A DNA stretch of 64,000 nt from Extensimonas perlucida (GCF_007655255.1 NZ_VMYE01000001.1:186001-250000), one strand, 5' to 3'. Positions 26,966-36,570 are shown, counted from the first letter of the stretch. Numbers and translations: made by a program. Notes: generated from the letters alone by a model not told the origin.

Positions 26966-26980
26966 GGGTTTTCTTTCTGT

Positions 26981-28054
26981 TTATTTGCGCACATAGCCAA
27001 AGGGCCAAACCAGCAGGTAATTGCGCACGTTGCCGTACAACTTACCCAATCCCATGGGTTCAACGAGCAGGAAGATGATGATCAGGGCGCCATAGACAGC
27101 GTTGGGGATATGCGCCAGGCTTTCGACGCTGAGAGACACGCCGGCCAGCTTGGCCGCGCCGTTGATCAGGCTGTTCATGAAGCCGGGCATCAACAGGATG
27201 AACGCCGTGCCGAAAAAGCTGCCGATGATGCTCCCCAAGCCGCCCACGATGACCATGGCAAGCAGTTCGATGGAGATATTGAAGGCGAACTGTTCGGGAG
27301 TCGCTGCACGGTAGAAGGTGAAGACGAGCAAGGCTCCGCTGACGCCACCGATGAACGAAGAGGTGGCGAAGGCGACCAGCTTGTAATAAAGGCTGTGCAC
27401 CCCGATCACCGCCGCGGCATAGTCTTTTTCACGCACGGCGACCAGGGCGCGGCCGAGGCCGGTGCGACGCAGGTTGAGCATGAAAAGGGTGACCAGCAAA
27501 CACCACCCCAGCGCCACGTAATACAAGCCCGCTTCAGAGGTGATGGCCTGGCCCAGCAGTTTGAGCGCAGGTGCCTGCAACGTCGCCTGCGTGCCCCCGC
27601 TGATTGCAGGTACGTGCGAGATGACCCAGTCCATCACGAACTGCAGCGCCAGCGTGCTGAGTGCCAGGTATAGCCCTTTGACCCGCAAGGCCGCGAAGGC
27701 GAACACGATGCCAATGGCGGCGGCCATCAGCCCGCCCAGGATCATGGCGATCTCCCACGGAACGCTGTTGCGCGCCGCATGGATGGCGGTGTAGGCGCCG
27801 ATCCCCATGATGGCGGCGTAGCCGAAGTGGAATTGCCCCGCCCATCCCAGGATGAGATTGAGCCCCAGCACTGCGGAGGTCCACACCAGCCAGGGCAGCA
27901 TGTGGGTGTTGAGGGTCAGAGAGCTCAGCGTAAAGGGCGCGAGCAGTGCCACTAGGAGCAAAAATCCCACCATCCAGCGGTCTGCGGGCAGCGGAAATAC
28001 CGCCCGTGCATGCGCGTAACTCGTATGAAAAATACCTGCTTGGCGAAAAATCAT
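26981..28054 (-). CDS. livM: Branched-chain-type ABC transporter permease, LivM-type
   Basis: A 357-residue integral membrane protein with about ten hydrophobic helices. The LivM signature EKDYAAAVIGVHSLYYKLVAF and GGLGSIIGSFFGTAF are visible. It forms the membrane channel with LivH. The start at 28054 gives an N-terminal extension of about 30 residues before the first helix. It is separated from livH by 5 bp and from livF by 15 bp. Confidence 0.92.
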   Translation of the reverse strand: MIFRQAGIFHTSYAHARAVFPLPADRWMVGFLLLVALLAPFTLSSLTLNTHMLPWLVWTSAVLGLNLILGWAGQFHFGYAAIMGIGAYTAIHAARNSVPWEIAMILGGLMAAAIGIVFAFAALRVKGLYLALSTLALQFVMDWVISHVPAISGGTQATLQAPALKLLGQAITSEAGLYYVALGWCLLVTLFMLNLRRTGLGRALVAVREKDYAAAVIGVHSLYYKLVAFATSSFIGGVSGALLVFTFYRAATPEQFAFNISIELLAMVIVGGLGSIIGSFFGTAFILLMPGFMNSLINGAAKLAGVSLSVESLAHIPNAVYGALIIIFLLVEPMGLGKLYGNVRNYLLVWPFGYVRK

Positions 28055-28059
28055 GGCGC

Positions 28060-28947
28060 TTAAATCCTTTCGATGTCATGACGGCCAAACAAACCATGGG
28101 GCCGAATCATGATGGTCAAAATCAGGGTGGCAGCAACCACCAGTTCGCGGCTTCCGCCGCCCACGAGCGGATCGAGGTAGCCGGCGGCCACGCCTTCGAG
28201 CAGACCCAGCAGCAGGCTGGCGAGAATGGCGCCGCCAATGCTGTCCAGCCCGCCCAGCACGGCAACGGTCAGGCCCTTGAGCAGCAGCAAGGCCAGCCCC
28301 TGGTTCACGCCCTGCACCGAGCCCCAGAGCACGCCCGCCGTGGTGGCCAGCACCGAGGCCATGGCCCAGGACGTGGCGATGCCTCGTTCCACCGAGATGC
28401 CGACCGACCAGGACGCGATGTAGTCGTCCGAGATGGCGCGCAGCACGATGCCGCGGCGGGTGTGGAAGAAAAACAGAAAGACAAGGAACAGCGCCACAGC
28501 CACCACGGCCCCTACGACGTAGGCGCGATTGATCAGCAGCGGGCCGAGAAACAGCGGCTCGTCACTGATGCCGATGTTCATGGGTGCGCCCGTGCTGCCC
28601 CAGATCGACATGGCGGCCGCGCGCGTGAAGATGTCTATGCCCAGCGTCATCATCAGAATCATGATGACGGGCCGCCCGGCAAGGCGCCGCAGGGCTACGC
28701 GCTCTATCCCCATGCCCACGAAAAACATCACCACCATGGCCAATGGAATGGCCAGCCACAGCGAAACGCCGAGGCCACGCGCAATGGCCAGCACCACATA
28801 GGCGCCCAGCATGGTCATGGCCCCTTGCGCCAGGTTGGGCACGGAGGAAGACTTGTAAATAAGCACGATGCCCAGCGCGACCAGCGCATACATGAGCCCG
28901 GAAAGTGCGCCGTTGATGGCCAGTTCCGCAAACAATGAAAAATCCAT
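28060..28947 (-). CDS. livH: Branched-chain-type ABC transporter permease, LivH-type
   Basis: A 295-residue permease with eight or so hydrophobic helices, starting MDFSLFAELAINGALSGLMYALVALGIVLIYK in character. LivH signatures LAQGAMTMLGAY and GGLDSIGGAILASLLLG are seen. It lies 3 bp after the stop of the acyl-CoA ligase gene, so the two are probably translated from one message. Confidence 0.92.
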   Translation of the reverse strand: MDFSLFAELAINGALSGLMYALVALGIVLIYKSSSVPNLAQGAMTMLGAYVVLAIARGLGVSLWLAIPLAMVVMFFVGMGIERVALRRLAGRPVIMILMMTLGIDIFTRAAAMSIWGSTGAPMNIGISDEPLFLGPLLINRAYVVGAVVAVALFLVFLFFFHTRRGIVLRAISDDYIASWSVGISVERGIATSWAMASVLATTAGVLWGSVQGVNQGLALLLLKGLTVAVLGGLDSIGGAILASLLLGLLEGVAAGYLDPLVGGGSRELVVAATLILTIMIRPHGLFGRHDIERI

Positions 28948-28950
28948 GCC

Positions 28951-30879
28951 TCAAACCTCCTGTACCGTGAGTTCGCGCTCAATGGAGCCGACTTCTCCGG
29001 TCTCGTATGTGATCTGCGCCTTCATCGTGACGGACTTCTTGCCGCTGTAAATGGCGTCGATGATGGGTGCGTAACGCTGCTCAATCACGTTGCGGCGCAG
29101 CTTGCGCGTGCGCGTGACCTCGCCGTCGTCCGGATCGAACTCCTTGTGCAGCGAGACGAAGTGGCGCAGCTTGAGTGCGTCGGGCAGGATGCCGTTGACG
29201 CGCTGCACCGCTTCCGTGATGAGCTTGATGACCTCGGGGTTTTGCGACAAGTCGGCGTAGGACATATAAGAAATCCCGCGCACTTCGGCCCAGTGCCCCA
29301 CGGTTTCCTTGTCGATGCAGACCATGACGGCAAGGCTGTCCCTGTCCTTGCCAAGCACCGCGGCATCCTTGATGTAGGGGCTGAACTTGAGGCGGTTTTC
29401 GATGTAGTTCGGGATGAAGCGTTCGCCCTTGGCGGTGTAAACCACTTCGGACAGGCGCCCGAGCACCACGATGTGGCCGTCCGGCTCCAGGTAGCCCGCG
29501 TCGCCCGTGTGCAGCCAGCCGTTTTCCAGGGCTTCCTGCGTGGCTTTTTCGAGCTTGTAGTAACCGGAAAACACGCTGCCCGAGCGCAGCATGATTTCGC
29601 CGTTGTCGGCAATTTTGACTTCCACGCCGGGCAGGGGCTTGCCCACCGTATGCAGGCGTACTTCCTGGGGGTCTTGCAGGGCATTGAAGGCGCTGCTTTC
29701 GGTCTGGCCGTAAAACTGGCGCAGCTTGACGCCCAGCGCACGGTAAAAGACAAAGGTGTCTTCCCCGATGGCTTCGCCGCCAGTGAAGGCGTGCCTCAGA
29801 CGGGTCAGGCCGAATTGATCTTTGATGGGGCCAAAAATCAGCAATTCGCCCAGGGGGCGCAGCAGGCGATTCTTGAGGGAAACGGGTTTGCCCTCGAGTT
29901 TCTGGCGTTCTGCGGTCAGGGCCGAATTCATGAACACGTCGTAGAGCCACTTTTTCAGTGGCGTGGAATCCTCCATGCGCACCTGGATGGTGGTCAGCAT
30001 GTTGTCCCAGCTGCGCGGCGCTGCCAGATAGAAAGAGGGCGCCACTTCACGCAGGTCGTGCAAGACGGTTTCCTGGCGTTCGGGGATGTTGATGACGAAG
30101 TGCAAGGCCACGCCCGCGCCCATGGTGATGGCAAAGTCGCCCACCCAGGCCATGGGCAGGTAGGCCAGCACGCTTTCGCCAAAGTCGAAAGCACCGCCAC
30201 GAAAGGCGTTGCCCACGCCGGTGAGAATGTTCTTGTGGCTCAGCACCACGCCTTTGGGTTTGCCCGTAGTGCCCGAGGAGTGGACGAATACGGCCGGGCC
30301 CTCGGGCTTGGCACTTTCGATCAAGGTCTTGCGCAGGGAGGGTTCGGCGCGCAGGCGTTCGATGCCCCGCGTTTGCAGCTTGTCCCAGGAGACGAGCCCG
30401 GGGTGCTGGTAACTTGCAAGACCGCGAGGCTCGTCGTAGATGATGTGCTCGATGGAGGAACTGACTTCGCCCAGGTCCAGCGCCTTGTCCACCTGCTCCT
30501 GGTCTTCTGCGAGGACGAAGCGCGCGTTCGCCTCATGCATGAAATGGCGGATTTCGTCGGGCGTGGCGTCAGGGTACGCGGGCATGGCATAGCCGCCGAG
30601 CGCGCCCGCAGCGAGCATGCCCATGTAGAGATTGGGGCGGTTGTCGCCCAGCACGAGCAAGGCGTCTTCCTTGCCAAAGCCCATACTTTGCAGGCTTGCT
30701 GCAAAGGCCAGGGTGGCGTCGAGCATTTGCGCCCAGGTGGTTTCTTGCCAGATGCCCAGGTGCTTTTCGCGCATGGCAACGTGGTCGCCAAGCACTTCGG
30801 CGTTGCGCGCCAGAAGGCGCACCAGGGTGGTGTCGGCCCCGAGGTCCCAGGTAGCGGAGCGGTTTTCAGCGCGTTGCAT
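28951..30879 (-). CDS. AMP-dependent acyl-CoA ligase (long-chain/aromatic type)
   Basis: The 642-residue protein belongs to the adenylate-forming superfamily and would activate a carboxylic acid to its CoA thioester. The AMP-binding signature is SSGTTGKPKGVVLSH near residue 200. The QTESSA region, TGDAGYLEPDG and the hinge near GRLSEVVYTAKGERF follow. The catalytic lysine expected near the C-terminus is less clear. It is embedded between livG and livH, a layout seen in clusters that import and activate aromatic or alicyclic acids. ATG at 30879 follows a GGGGGG tract; a GTG at 30885 is an alternative. Confidence 0.88.
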   Translation of the reverse strand: MQRAENRSATWDLGADTTLVRLLARNAEVLGDHVAMREKHLGIWQETTWAQMLDATLAFAASLQSMGFGKEDALLVLGDNRPNLYMGMLAAGALGGYAMPAYPDATPDEIRHFMHEANARFVLAEDQEQVDKALDLGEVSSSIEHIIYDEPRGLASYQHPGLVSWDKLQTRGIERLRAEPSLRKTLIESAKPEGPAVFVHSSGTTGKPKGVVLSHKNILTGVGNAFRGGAFDFGESVLAYLPMAWVGDFAITMGAGVALHFVINIPERQETVLHDLREVAPSFYLAAPRSWDNMLTTIQVRMEDSTPLKKWLYDVFMNSALTAERQKLEGKPVSLKNRLLRPLGELLIFGPIKDQFGLTRLRHAFTGGEAIGEDTFVFYRALGVKLRQFYGQTESSAFNALQDPQEVRLHTVGKPLPGVEVKIADNGEIMLRSGSVFSGYYKLEKATQEALENGWLHTGDAGYLEPDGHIVVLGRLSEVVYTAKGERFIPNYIENRLKFSPYIKDAAVLGKDRDSLAVMVCIDKETVGHWAEVRGISYMSYADLSQNPEVIKLITEAVQRVNGILPDALKLRHFVSLHKEFDPDDGEVTRTRKLRRNVIEQRYAPIIDAIYSGKKSVTMKAQITYETGEVGSIERELTVQEV

Positions 30880-31663
30880 GCGCACCCCCCAGATAGGCTT
30901 TGATCACGCGCTCGTCTTTGATGACTTCGCTGGGAATGCCGGTGCCTATCGTTTCGCCGTAGCTCAGCACCATCATGCGGTCGCAAATGCCGGTGATCAC
31001 GTCCATGTGGTGCTCGATCAGCAGCACGGTGACACCGCGTTCGTCGCGCGCGTCGAGAATGAAGCGGGCCATGTATTCTTTTTCCTCCTGGTTCATGCCG
31101 GCCATGGGTTCGTCGAGCACGAGAAAGCTGGGCTCCGCGACCAGTGCACGCGCCAGTTCGACGCGTTTTTTGAGTCCGATGGGAATGCTGTCCACGAGTT
31201 CGTCGCGCACGCTTTGCAACTGCATGAAGTCGATCACTTCTTCAACCTTGCGGCGGTGGGCGATCTCCTCGTCGCGGCTCAGCCACCAATACAGAGCGGT
31301 CTTGAGCACGCCGGGTTTCATGTGGATGTGACGCCCGAGCAGGATGTTGTCGAGCACGCTCATGCCGTTGAAAAGCGCAAGGTTCTGAAACGTGCGCGCC
31401 ACACCCAGCGCGGCCACTTTGTGGGGTGCCATGCCGGTGATCTCGCGTCCATTGAGCCAGATGCTGCCGACCTGGGGCGGGAAAAATCCCGTGATGGCGT
31501 TGGTCATCGTCGTCTTGCCGCTGCCATTGGGCCCGACCAGGCCAAAAATTTCGCCGCGCTCGATGTGCATGTTCACCCCTGTGAGGGCAACCAGTCCACC
31601 GAAGCGGCGCTCCACGCCCCGACATTCGAGGACAGGAACCGCTTTCTGCTGTTCAGCATGCAT
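30866..31663 (-). CDS. livG: ABC transporter ATP-binding protein, LivG-type
   Basis: A 265-residue ATPase, first gene of the transporter operon. Walker A is GPNGSGKTT, and Walker B is FLVLDEPMAGM followed by NQEE. LivG-type ARTFQNLALFNGMSVLDN is present. The signature position reads IPIGLKKRVELARAL in place of LSGGQ, a common variant in this subfamily. ATG at 31663 was chosen because conserved sequence begins soon after it. Its end overlaps the start of the CoA ligase gene by 14 bp. Confidence 0.92.
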   Translation of the reverse strand: MHAEQQKAVPVLECRGVERRFGGLVALTGVNMHIERGEIFGLVGPNGSGKTTMTNAITGFFPPQVGSIWLNGREITGMAPHKVAALGVARTFQNLALFNGMSVLDNILLGRHIHMKPGVLKTALYWWLSRDEEIAHRRKVEEVIDFMQLQSVRDELVDSIPIGLKKRVELARALVAEPSFLVLDEPMAGMNQEEKEYMARFILDARDERGVTVLLIEHHMDVITGICDRMMVLSYGETIGTGIPSEVIKDERVIKAYLGGAHATR

Positions 31664-31963
31664 GTAGTGGTATCCGCTTGTTGTAGAAGTTGAAAAACGA
31701 CCGATGCCGCGCCAACTTCCGCCGCGACATCGAACGCCGACGTGCGAACCGTATGGGCGGGCCACCGTAAAAAAGAAGGCGCAATGTTAGTGCCGAACGC
31801 TTGTTAGTTTCTTCGGGGTTTGCCCTAGGTAGCTCGTTTTTTGGGAGTGCTGTGTAGGCGCTTTTGCGTGGCGCCCGGGGAGGACTAGCAGACCAAACTG
31901 GGCGGAGCGCGTGTGCGAAAGGAACTCCCGGCAGGCTGGCGTGCTGTGTTAACCTCCGCCCCC
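31664..31963. other. 300-bp divergent intergenic region (livG / NlpC-P60 gene)
   Basis: This region separates two divergent genes and should hold both promoters. It contains TTGTTAGTTTCTTCGG and a TTTTTTGG tract near 31838 but no pair of hexamers I can call. I see no frame, RNA gene or repeat copy. The ATPase gene operon would start from its left part. Confidence 0.45.
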
Positions 31964-32533
31964 ATGCGCAAATCCCTCTGTCTTTTGCTTTTCGCCTGCG
32001 CCGTGGGGGCGCACGCGGCTCCTGCGACAGGCTCTGCAGACGAAATGGATAAATTCCCGACGGACAATGGCCTGCTCGGGCAATGGAACGAGATGCGTAG
32101 TTCCGTCGCCGAAAAGGCGCATTCCGTGGCAGACCGGGCATCCGACCTGGTGGTCAACGCCATGGGCTTTCTGGGTGTGCCCTATCGCCGCGGCGGCAGC
32201 AGCGCTGAAACGGGCTTTGATTGCAGCGGTTTCGTGCGCGCCATCTACCAGCAGACTGTCGGCCTGGTCTTGCCGCGCAGTGCCAACCAGCAGGCGGCCA
32301 ATACCCAGGTCATCGATAAGAAAGAGCTGCAGCCGGGCGACCTGGTGTTTTTCAACACCATGCGTCGCGCATTCAGCCATGTCGGGATTTACGTGGGTGA
32401 CGGCAAGTTCATCCACGCACCACGCAGCGGCGCCGAGGTGCGCGTGGAAGACATGCAGATGGCTTATTGGCAGCGCCGCTTCGACGGTGCGCGCAGGGTT
32501 CTGGCACCTGCGGCGACGACAGGGCAGCAGTGA
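31964..32533 (+). CDS. NlpC/P60 family peptidoglycan endopeptidase, secreted
   Basis: A 189-residue cell-wall hydrolase with an N-terminal signal peptide (MRKSLCLLLFACAVGAHA). The cysteine-histidine catalytic set is visible as the Cys in FDCSGFVR, the His in SHVGIYVG and the polar residue in FIHAPRSG. The family cleaves D-Glu to mDAP bonds in peptidoglycan stems. A short linker of about 45 residues separates the signal from the catalytic domain. ATG at 31964 is the start that exposes the signal peptide. It converges on the PPIase gene. Confidence 0.92.
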   Translation: MRKSLCLLLFACAVGAHAAPATGSADEMDKFPTDNGLLGQWNEMRSSVAEKAHSVADRASDLVVNAMGFLGVPYRRGGSSAETGFDCSGFVRAIYQQTVGLVLPRSANQQAANTQVIDKKELQPGDLVFFNTMRRAFSHVGIYVGDGKFIHAPRSGAEVRVEDMQMAYWQRRFDGARRVLAPAATTGQQ

Positions 32534-32587
32534 GGGCTTGACCTCGGGGTGGCTGGGCTTGCTGCCATCTTCGCGCTGTATCCGGGC

Positions 32588-33085
32588 TTATGTTTGGACG
32601 CGAAAGAAGCCGGCGCCAGCCGTTCCTCTCCCCACCTCTTCTTCCGTGGCCTCGCGCACGGCATGCACCGTGAGTTGCAGACGCAAGGCGATCCCAGCCA
32701 AAGGGTGGTTGCCGTCCAGCACCACGTGATCCGGATAGAGCTGCGCCACGGTGTAAAGCCCGTCGCGCGGAATGTCTTTGCTGCAAGCCTGCGGCAAAGC
32801 GCTGCCCTCGAAGCACATGCCTTCTTCGATTTCTGCGGGAAAGCACGCGCGGGGTTCGAGAAACAATCGTTTTTCGTCAAAGTCGCCAAATGCGTCCTCG
32901 GGCTCGAGGTGCAGCGAAAGCTGGGCGCCGGGCGCATGGCCTTGCAGGGCCTGCTCGATGCGCGGCAGCAAATCGTTGCCGCCTACCAGAAACTCTACCG
33001 GGTCATCGAGCACGTCAAGGACGTCGCCCAAGGTGTCCTTCAAGGTCCAGGTGAGCGCGACCACGCATTGGGGGGTGATTTCCAT
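32588..33085 (-). CDS. SlyD-like FKBP-type peptidyl-prolyl isomerase
   Basis: The 165-residue protein matches FKBP/SlyD-type isomerases, which catalyse proline cis-trans isomerisation during folding. The FKBP half starts MEITPQCVVALTWTLKDTLG. The inserted-flap region contains EPEDAFGDFDEKRLFLEPR, and VVLDGNHPLAGIALRLQLTV is the family signature closing segment. The long metal-binding His-rich tail of Escherichia coli SlyD is absent. It is divergent from the hydroxylase gene with 54 bp between starts. Confidence 0.88.
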   Translation of the reverse strand: MEITPQCVVALTWTLKDTLGDVLDVLDDPVEFLVGGNDLLPRIEQALQGHAPGAQLSLHLEPEDAFGDFDEKRLFLEPRACFPAEIEEGMCFEGSALPQACSKDIPRDGLYTVAQLYPDHVVLDGNHPLAGIALRLQLTVHAVREATEEEVGRGTAGAGFFRVQT

Positions 33086-33139
33086 AGGAGAATTGCCGTT
33101 TCGTGAGCCATTGTGGCTCGTTTAAATGCGTCTATTTTC

Positions 33140-34273
33140 ATGGATATTCAACAACCCCTCGCCCTGCTGGGCGGCCTGAGCCCGGCGCAGTTCATGCGCC
33201 GCCATTGGCAGAAAAAACCTTTGCTCGTGCGGCAGGCGTTGGCCGGGTTCGCGCCGCCAGTGCTGCGCGCCGGCCTGTTTGCGCTGGCAGGCCAGGAGGG
33301 CGTGGAGTCGAGGCTGGTGCAGCACACGGACGGTGCCTGGCAGCTGCGCCATGGCCCGTTTGCGCGCCGTGCACTGCCGCCGCTGGCGCAGCCGCGCTGG
33401 ACCTTGCTCGTGCAGGGCGTAGATTTGCATGATGAGCGGGTACACGCCTTGATGCAGCAGTTCCGCTTCGTGCCCGACGCCCGGCTTGACGACTTGATGG
33501 TCAGCTATGCGACCGATGGCGGTGGCGTGGGGCCGCACTTCGACAGCTACGACGTATTCTTGCTGCAGGCCCATGGGCGGCGCCGCTGGCGCATCGGGCG
33601 CCAGAAAGACCTGCGCTTGCGCGAAGACATTCCCCTGAAGGTGCTGGCGCACTTCGAGCCCGAGGAAGAATTCGTGCTCGGGCCTGGCGACATGCTCTAT
33701 TTGCCGCCCCGTTATGCCCATGACGGCGTGGCCGAGGGCGAGTGCATGACGTATTCGATCGGCTTTCGCGCCCCGCAGCGCCGGGAGCTCGCGCAGGAGC
33801 TGCTGCTGCGGGTTGCGGAAAGCGCAGCTGAACAGGAGGCGCCGGAACATCGCTATCGTGATGCCGGGCAGCAAGCTGCGGTCCATCCTGCCGCGATGCC
33901 CGAAGAACTCCAGCAATTTGCGCACGCTGCGGTGCAACGTGCGCTGGCGCAGCCCTGGATACTGGAGCGCGCGCTGGGCGAATACCTGAGCGAGCCCAAG
34001 CCCAGCGTGTGGTTCGAGCCCACCGTGGGCGGGATTCTGCAAGGCGGCGTCGTGCTGGACCGCCGCACGCGCATGCTCTACGACGCGCACCACCTGTTCA
34101 TCAACGGCGAGAGCTATCTGGCTGCCGGGCGTGATGCCTCCTTGATGCGCCGCCTGGCCGACGCGCGCCGGCTGCAGGCACAGGAATTGGCGCGCGCCAG
34201 CAAAGAGGCGCTGGAGCTTCTGGCTTCGTGGTGCGAGGCTGGCTGGGCGCATGCTTGCAGCGATGAGGAGTAG
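33140..34273 (+). CDS. JmjC/cupin-type 2-oxoglutarate oxygenase (ribosomal L16 arginine hydroxylase-like)
   Basis: The 377-residue protein resembles the YcfD/RoxA family, Fe(II) and 2-oxoglutarate dependent oxygenases that hydroxylate an arginine in ribosomal protein L16. The iron-binding HxD is in GGGVGPHFDSYDVFLLQ, and the distal His is in PPRYAHDGVA. FMRRHWQKKPLLVRQA is the characteristic N-terminal segment. ATG at 33140 is preferred over one 27 bp upstream. A small unknown gene follows after 5 bp. Confidence 0.9.
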   Translation: MDIQQPLALLGGLSPAQFMRRHWQKKPLLVRQALAGFAPPVLRAGLFALAGQEGVESRLVQHTDGAWQLRHGPFARRALPPLAQPRWTLLVQGVDLHDERVHALMQQFRFVPDARLDDLMVSYATDGGGVGPHFDSYDVFLLQAHGRRRWRIGRQKDLRLREDIPLKVLAHFEPEEEFVLGPGDMLYLPPRYAHDGVAEGECMTYSIGFRAPQRRELAQELLLRVAESAAEQEAPEHRYRDAGQQAAVHPAAMPEELQQFAHAAVQRALAQPWILERALGEYLSEPKPSVWFEPTVGGILQGGVVLDRRTRMLYDAHHLFINGESYLAAGRDASLMRRLADARRLQAQELARASKEALELLASWCEAGWAHACSDEE

Positions 34274-34278
34274 CCTTT

Positions 34279-34803
34279 ATGACCGATGTCGTCTCGATAC
34301 CGCAAGAAGGTGGCCCGACCGAATTGCCCACAGGGCGTTTTGCCGGACGCGAGGTTTTCGTGGAGCAGGTGCGCGCTGCCTTTGCCATGGCGGCGCAAGC
34401 TGGCTGGAAGGAAATCATCGTCAGCGATGCCAATTTCCATGACTGGCCCTTGGGAGAACGCGCCGTCATCGATGCGCTGCAGGCCTGGGCAAGCAATGGC
34501 AGGCGCTTCACCATGCTTGCCTGCACTTACGACGAGGTGATCCGGCGACATGCGCGTTTCGTGCGCTGGCGTGCCACCTGGGAGCACATCATCACCTGTC
34601 GGCGCAGCGCCGGAGCCGACCCGCTGGAGATTCCCAGCGTGTGGTGGTCGCCGGGGTGGGTCTTGCAGCGGCTCGATGTGGCGCACTGTGCCGGGGTGAT
34701 GAGCGCAGCGCCACAGCGCCTCGTGGCCGTGCGTGAGTCGCTCGAAGAATGGGTGCACAACAAGAGCGCGCCGGGTTTTCCGTCAACCACGCTGGGGTTG
34801 TAA
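34279..34803 (+). CDS. Conserved hypothetical protein, 174 residues
   Basis: I do not recognise a family. The protein is soluble-looking, without signal peptide or membrane helices, and is rich in Trp in its second half (WRATWEHI, VWWSPGW). The segment AGWKEIIVSDANFHDWPLGE and the repeated HARFVRWR-type stretches suggest a folded domain. It begins 5 bp after the oxygenase gene, so the two are probably cotranscribed. Confidence 0.75.
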   Translation: MTDVVSIPQEGGPTELPTGRFAGREVFVEQVRAAFAMAAQAGWKEIIVSDANFHDWPLGERAVIDALQAWASNGRRFTMLACTYDEVIRRHARFVRWRATWEHIITCRRSAGADPLEIPSVWWSPGWVLQRLDVAHCAGVMSAAPQRLVAVRESLEEWVHNKSAPGFPSTTLGL

Positions 34804-35013
34804 CGTTGTTAATCAACATGCACCGGGAAAGTGCTTGGATGCAACAGTGTTCGCCTTTCAAGGCGTCTCAGTGTTAGTGGGTATTGACGAATCTCCCTAT
34901 AATCCATTTTTGTGCATCGATGAACTCCCAAGTGCATCCTGCCAGCGCGTAGATGGCTAGAGGAATCTGTCGCGATGGTGTTTCCATTTCATCTGTCAAC
35001 TAGGAAAACTGCA

Positions 35014-35247
35014 ATGAAAAACTCTCTCGTCCTGGCTACCTTGATCGCTGCCGCCGCCCTCGCCGCTTGCGGCAAGAAGGAAGAAGCTCCTGCGCCCGCA
35101 CCGGCACCTGCCGAGGCTCCTGCTCCTGCTCCGGCTCCCGCTCCGGCTGAAGCGCCTGCTGCACCGGCTTCTGCTGAAGCCCCGGCTGCTGCACCTGCTG
35201 CTGACGCATCCGCTGCTCCCGCCGCCGACGCATCCGCTGCCAAGTAA
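35014..35247 (+). CDS. Small Ala/Pro-rich lipoprotein
   Basis: A 77-residue protein with a lipoprotein signal peptide (MKNSLVLATLIAAAALAAC), so Cys19 would be lipidated. The mature part is a low-complexity chain of Ala-Pro-Ala units followed by AADASAAP repeats, with a short KKEE charged segment. It looks like a spacer or cell-envelope tether. Function is unknown. A strong terminator at 35321-35352 follows. Confidence 0.7.
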   Translation: MKNSLVLATLIAAAALAACGKKEEAPAPAPAPAEAPAPAPAPAPAEAPAAPASAEAPAAAPAADASAAPAADASAAK

Positions 35248-35320
35248 GCACGGTACAGAGGGCAGACTGCGCTCTAAGGGGGTGCAGTCCGCTGGGCGGC
35301 AATCCGATTGCCGCCATAAA

Positions 35321-35352
35321 AAAACCGCTTCAATGCATGAAGCGGTTTTTTT
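35321..35352. terminator. Bidirectional terminator
   Basis: AAAACCGCTTCA (35321-35332) and TGAAGCGGTTTT form a perfect stem around ATGCA, with A and T runs on both sides. It lies between the small lipoprotein gene and the convergent bamC and can serve both strands. Confidence 0.9.
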
Positions 35353-35444
35353 ATGCGCGAACGCTGCGCGCGATTTTTTGTGCTGGTAAACGAGGCCCCA
35401 AAGCAGTAAGCGGGCGCACCGGCGGCGCGCCCACTGACCGCCAC

Positions 35445-36536
35445 TCAGCGCAGGTCTTCCACCAGCACCTTCAGGATGCGCTCCGCGTTGGCCGAGGATT
35501 CGGGGGCACCGGTTTCGTTCAGCACGGACACGGTGCTGGTGTTGCCTTCGGCCTGTACGCGGATGCGGTACTTGAGCGGCGGCGCGGCATCCGAGCTGCC
35601 AAAAATCTTGCCGAAAAAGCCGGGCTCTTTCTTCTCGGCGGTGGGCGCGACGTAGCGCACGAAATACAGCCCTTCGTTGCGGTTGCGGTCCTCCACGGTG
35701 AAGCCCGTGCGGTCGAGCGCGAGGCCGACGCGGCGCCAGGCGCGGTCGAAACCTTCATTGATCTGCACCACGGGCGCGCTGTTGACGGTAGCCAGGCGCG
35801 CCATCGATGCCTTGGGCGCGGGTGCAGCGGCCACGGCCTTGGCTTGTTCCTGGCTCACACCGAGCTTGACCATCAGGCGCCGCAAAAATTCGGCTTCGAG
35901 CTCCGGGTCGGACTTGCGCGGCTGCCAGACGGTGGAGTCCTTGGTGGAGCTCGCATAAACCTCTTCCATGCCGCGGTGGGTGATGTAGATCTCGGTGCCG
36001 CCTGCAGCGTTGCGTTCGAGGCGGGTGCGGAATTTGTCGCGCTCGCCGGTGGAGTAGAGCGAGTCGAACACCTTGCCTATCGTGGAGCGGATGAAGTCCT
36101 GCGGAATCTTGGCGCGGTTTTCGGCCCAGTCGGTTTCCATGATGCCGAGTTCCGGCTGATCGAGCACGAGGTTGAAGCCGTTTTCCTGCCAGAAAGTGCG
36201 CACCGGGTCCCAGAGCTTGTCGGCGGGGCGATCGACGACGAGCCAGCGCCGCTCGCCGTCACGCTCGATGCGCACGTCGGCGATCTGCGCCACGGCAGTC
36301 TTGGATTCGGCCTCGGCCTTGTTCGTGGCCTTGCCCGCTTCGAATGCTGCCGCGGAAACGGGCCCGCCCGGCACCACGTAGCGACTTTCTTGCGACAGCT
36401 GGGTCAGGTCAGGGGGCACTTCGAGTGTCGATGCCTTGGTGGCGCTTTTGTAATCGACTTTGTCGCTCTCCAGAACAGAGCATGCGGACAAGGCCAGGGC
36501 AAGGCCCAGCAGGCCGCAACGTGCAGAATGGTTCAC
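35445..36536 (-). CDS. bamC: Outer membrane assembly lipoprotein BamC
   Basis: BamC (NlpB) is an accessory lipoprotein of the outer-membrane beta-barrel assembly complex. The signal peptide ends LALSAC, giving a lipidated cysteine near residue 19. The N-terminal unstructured segment includes LEVPPDLT, which in BamC binds BamD, and two helix-grip domains follow (ERRWLVVDRPADKLWDPVR; VVQINEGFDRAWRRVGLAL). It is 34 bp downstream of dapA, an arrangement conserved from Escherichia coli to betaproteobacteria. Confidence 0.92.
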   Translation of the reverse strand: MNHSARCGLLGLALALSACSVLESDKVDYKSATKASTLEVPPDLTQLSQESRYVVPGGPVSAAAFEAGKATNKAEAESKTAVAQIADVRIERDGERRWLVVDRPADKLWDPVRTFWQENGFNLVLDQPELGIMETDWAENRAKIPQDFIRSTIGKVFDSLYSTGERDKFRTRLERNAAGGTEIYITHRGMEEVYASSTKDSTVWQPRKSDPELEAEFLRRLMVKLGVSQEQAKAVAAAPAPKASMARLATVNSAPVVQINEGFDRAWRRVGLALDRTGFTVEDRNRNEGLYFVRYVAPTAEKKEPGFFGKIFGSSDAAPPLKYRIRVQAEGNTSTVSVLNETGAPESSANAERILKVLVEDLR

Positions 36537-36570
36537 GCGGAAATCCTCTGAGAATCTTGGAAGGAGGTGC

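Noticed and set aside
29146-30903. A 585-codon open frame opposite the acyl-CoA ligase
   Set aside because: The ligase on the minus strand has clear motifs and operon context; the opposite frame has none.
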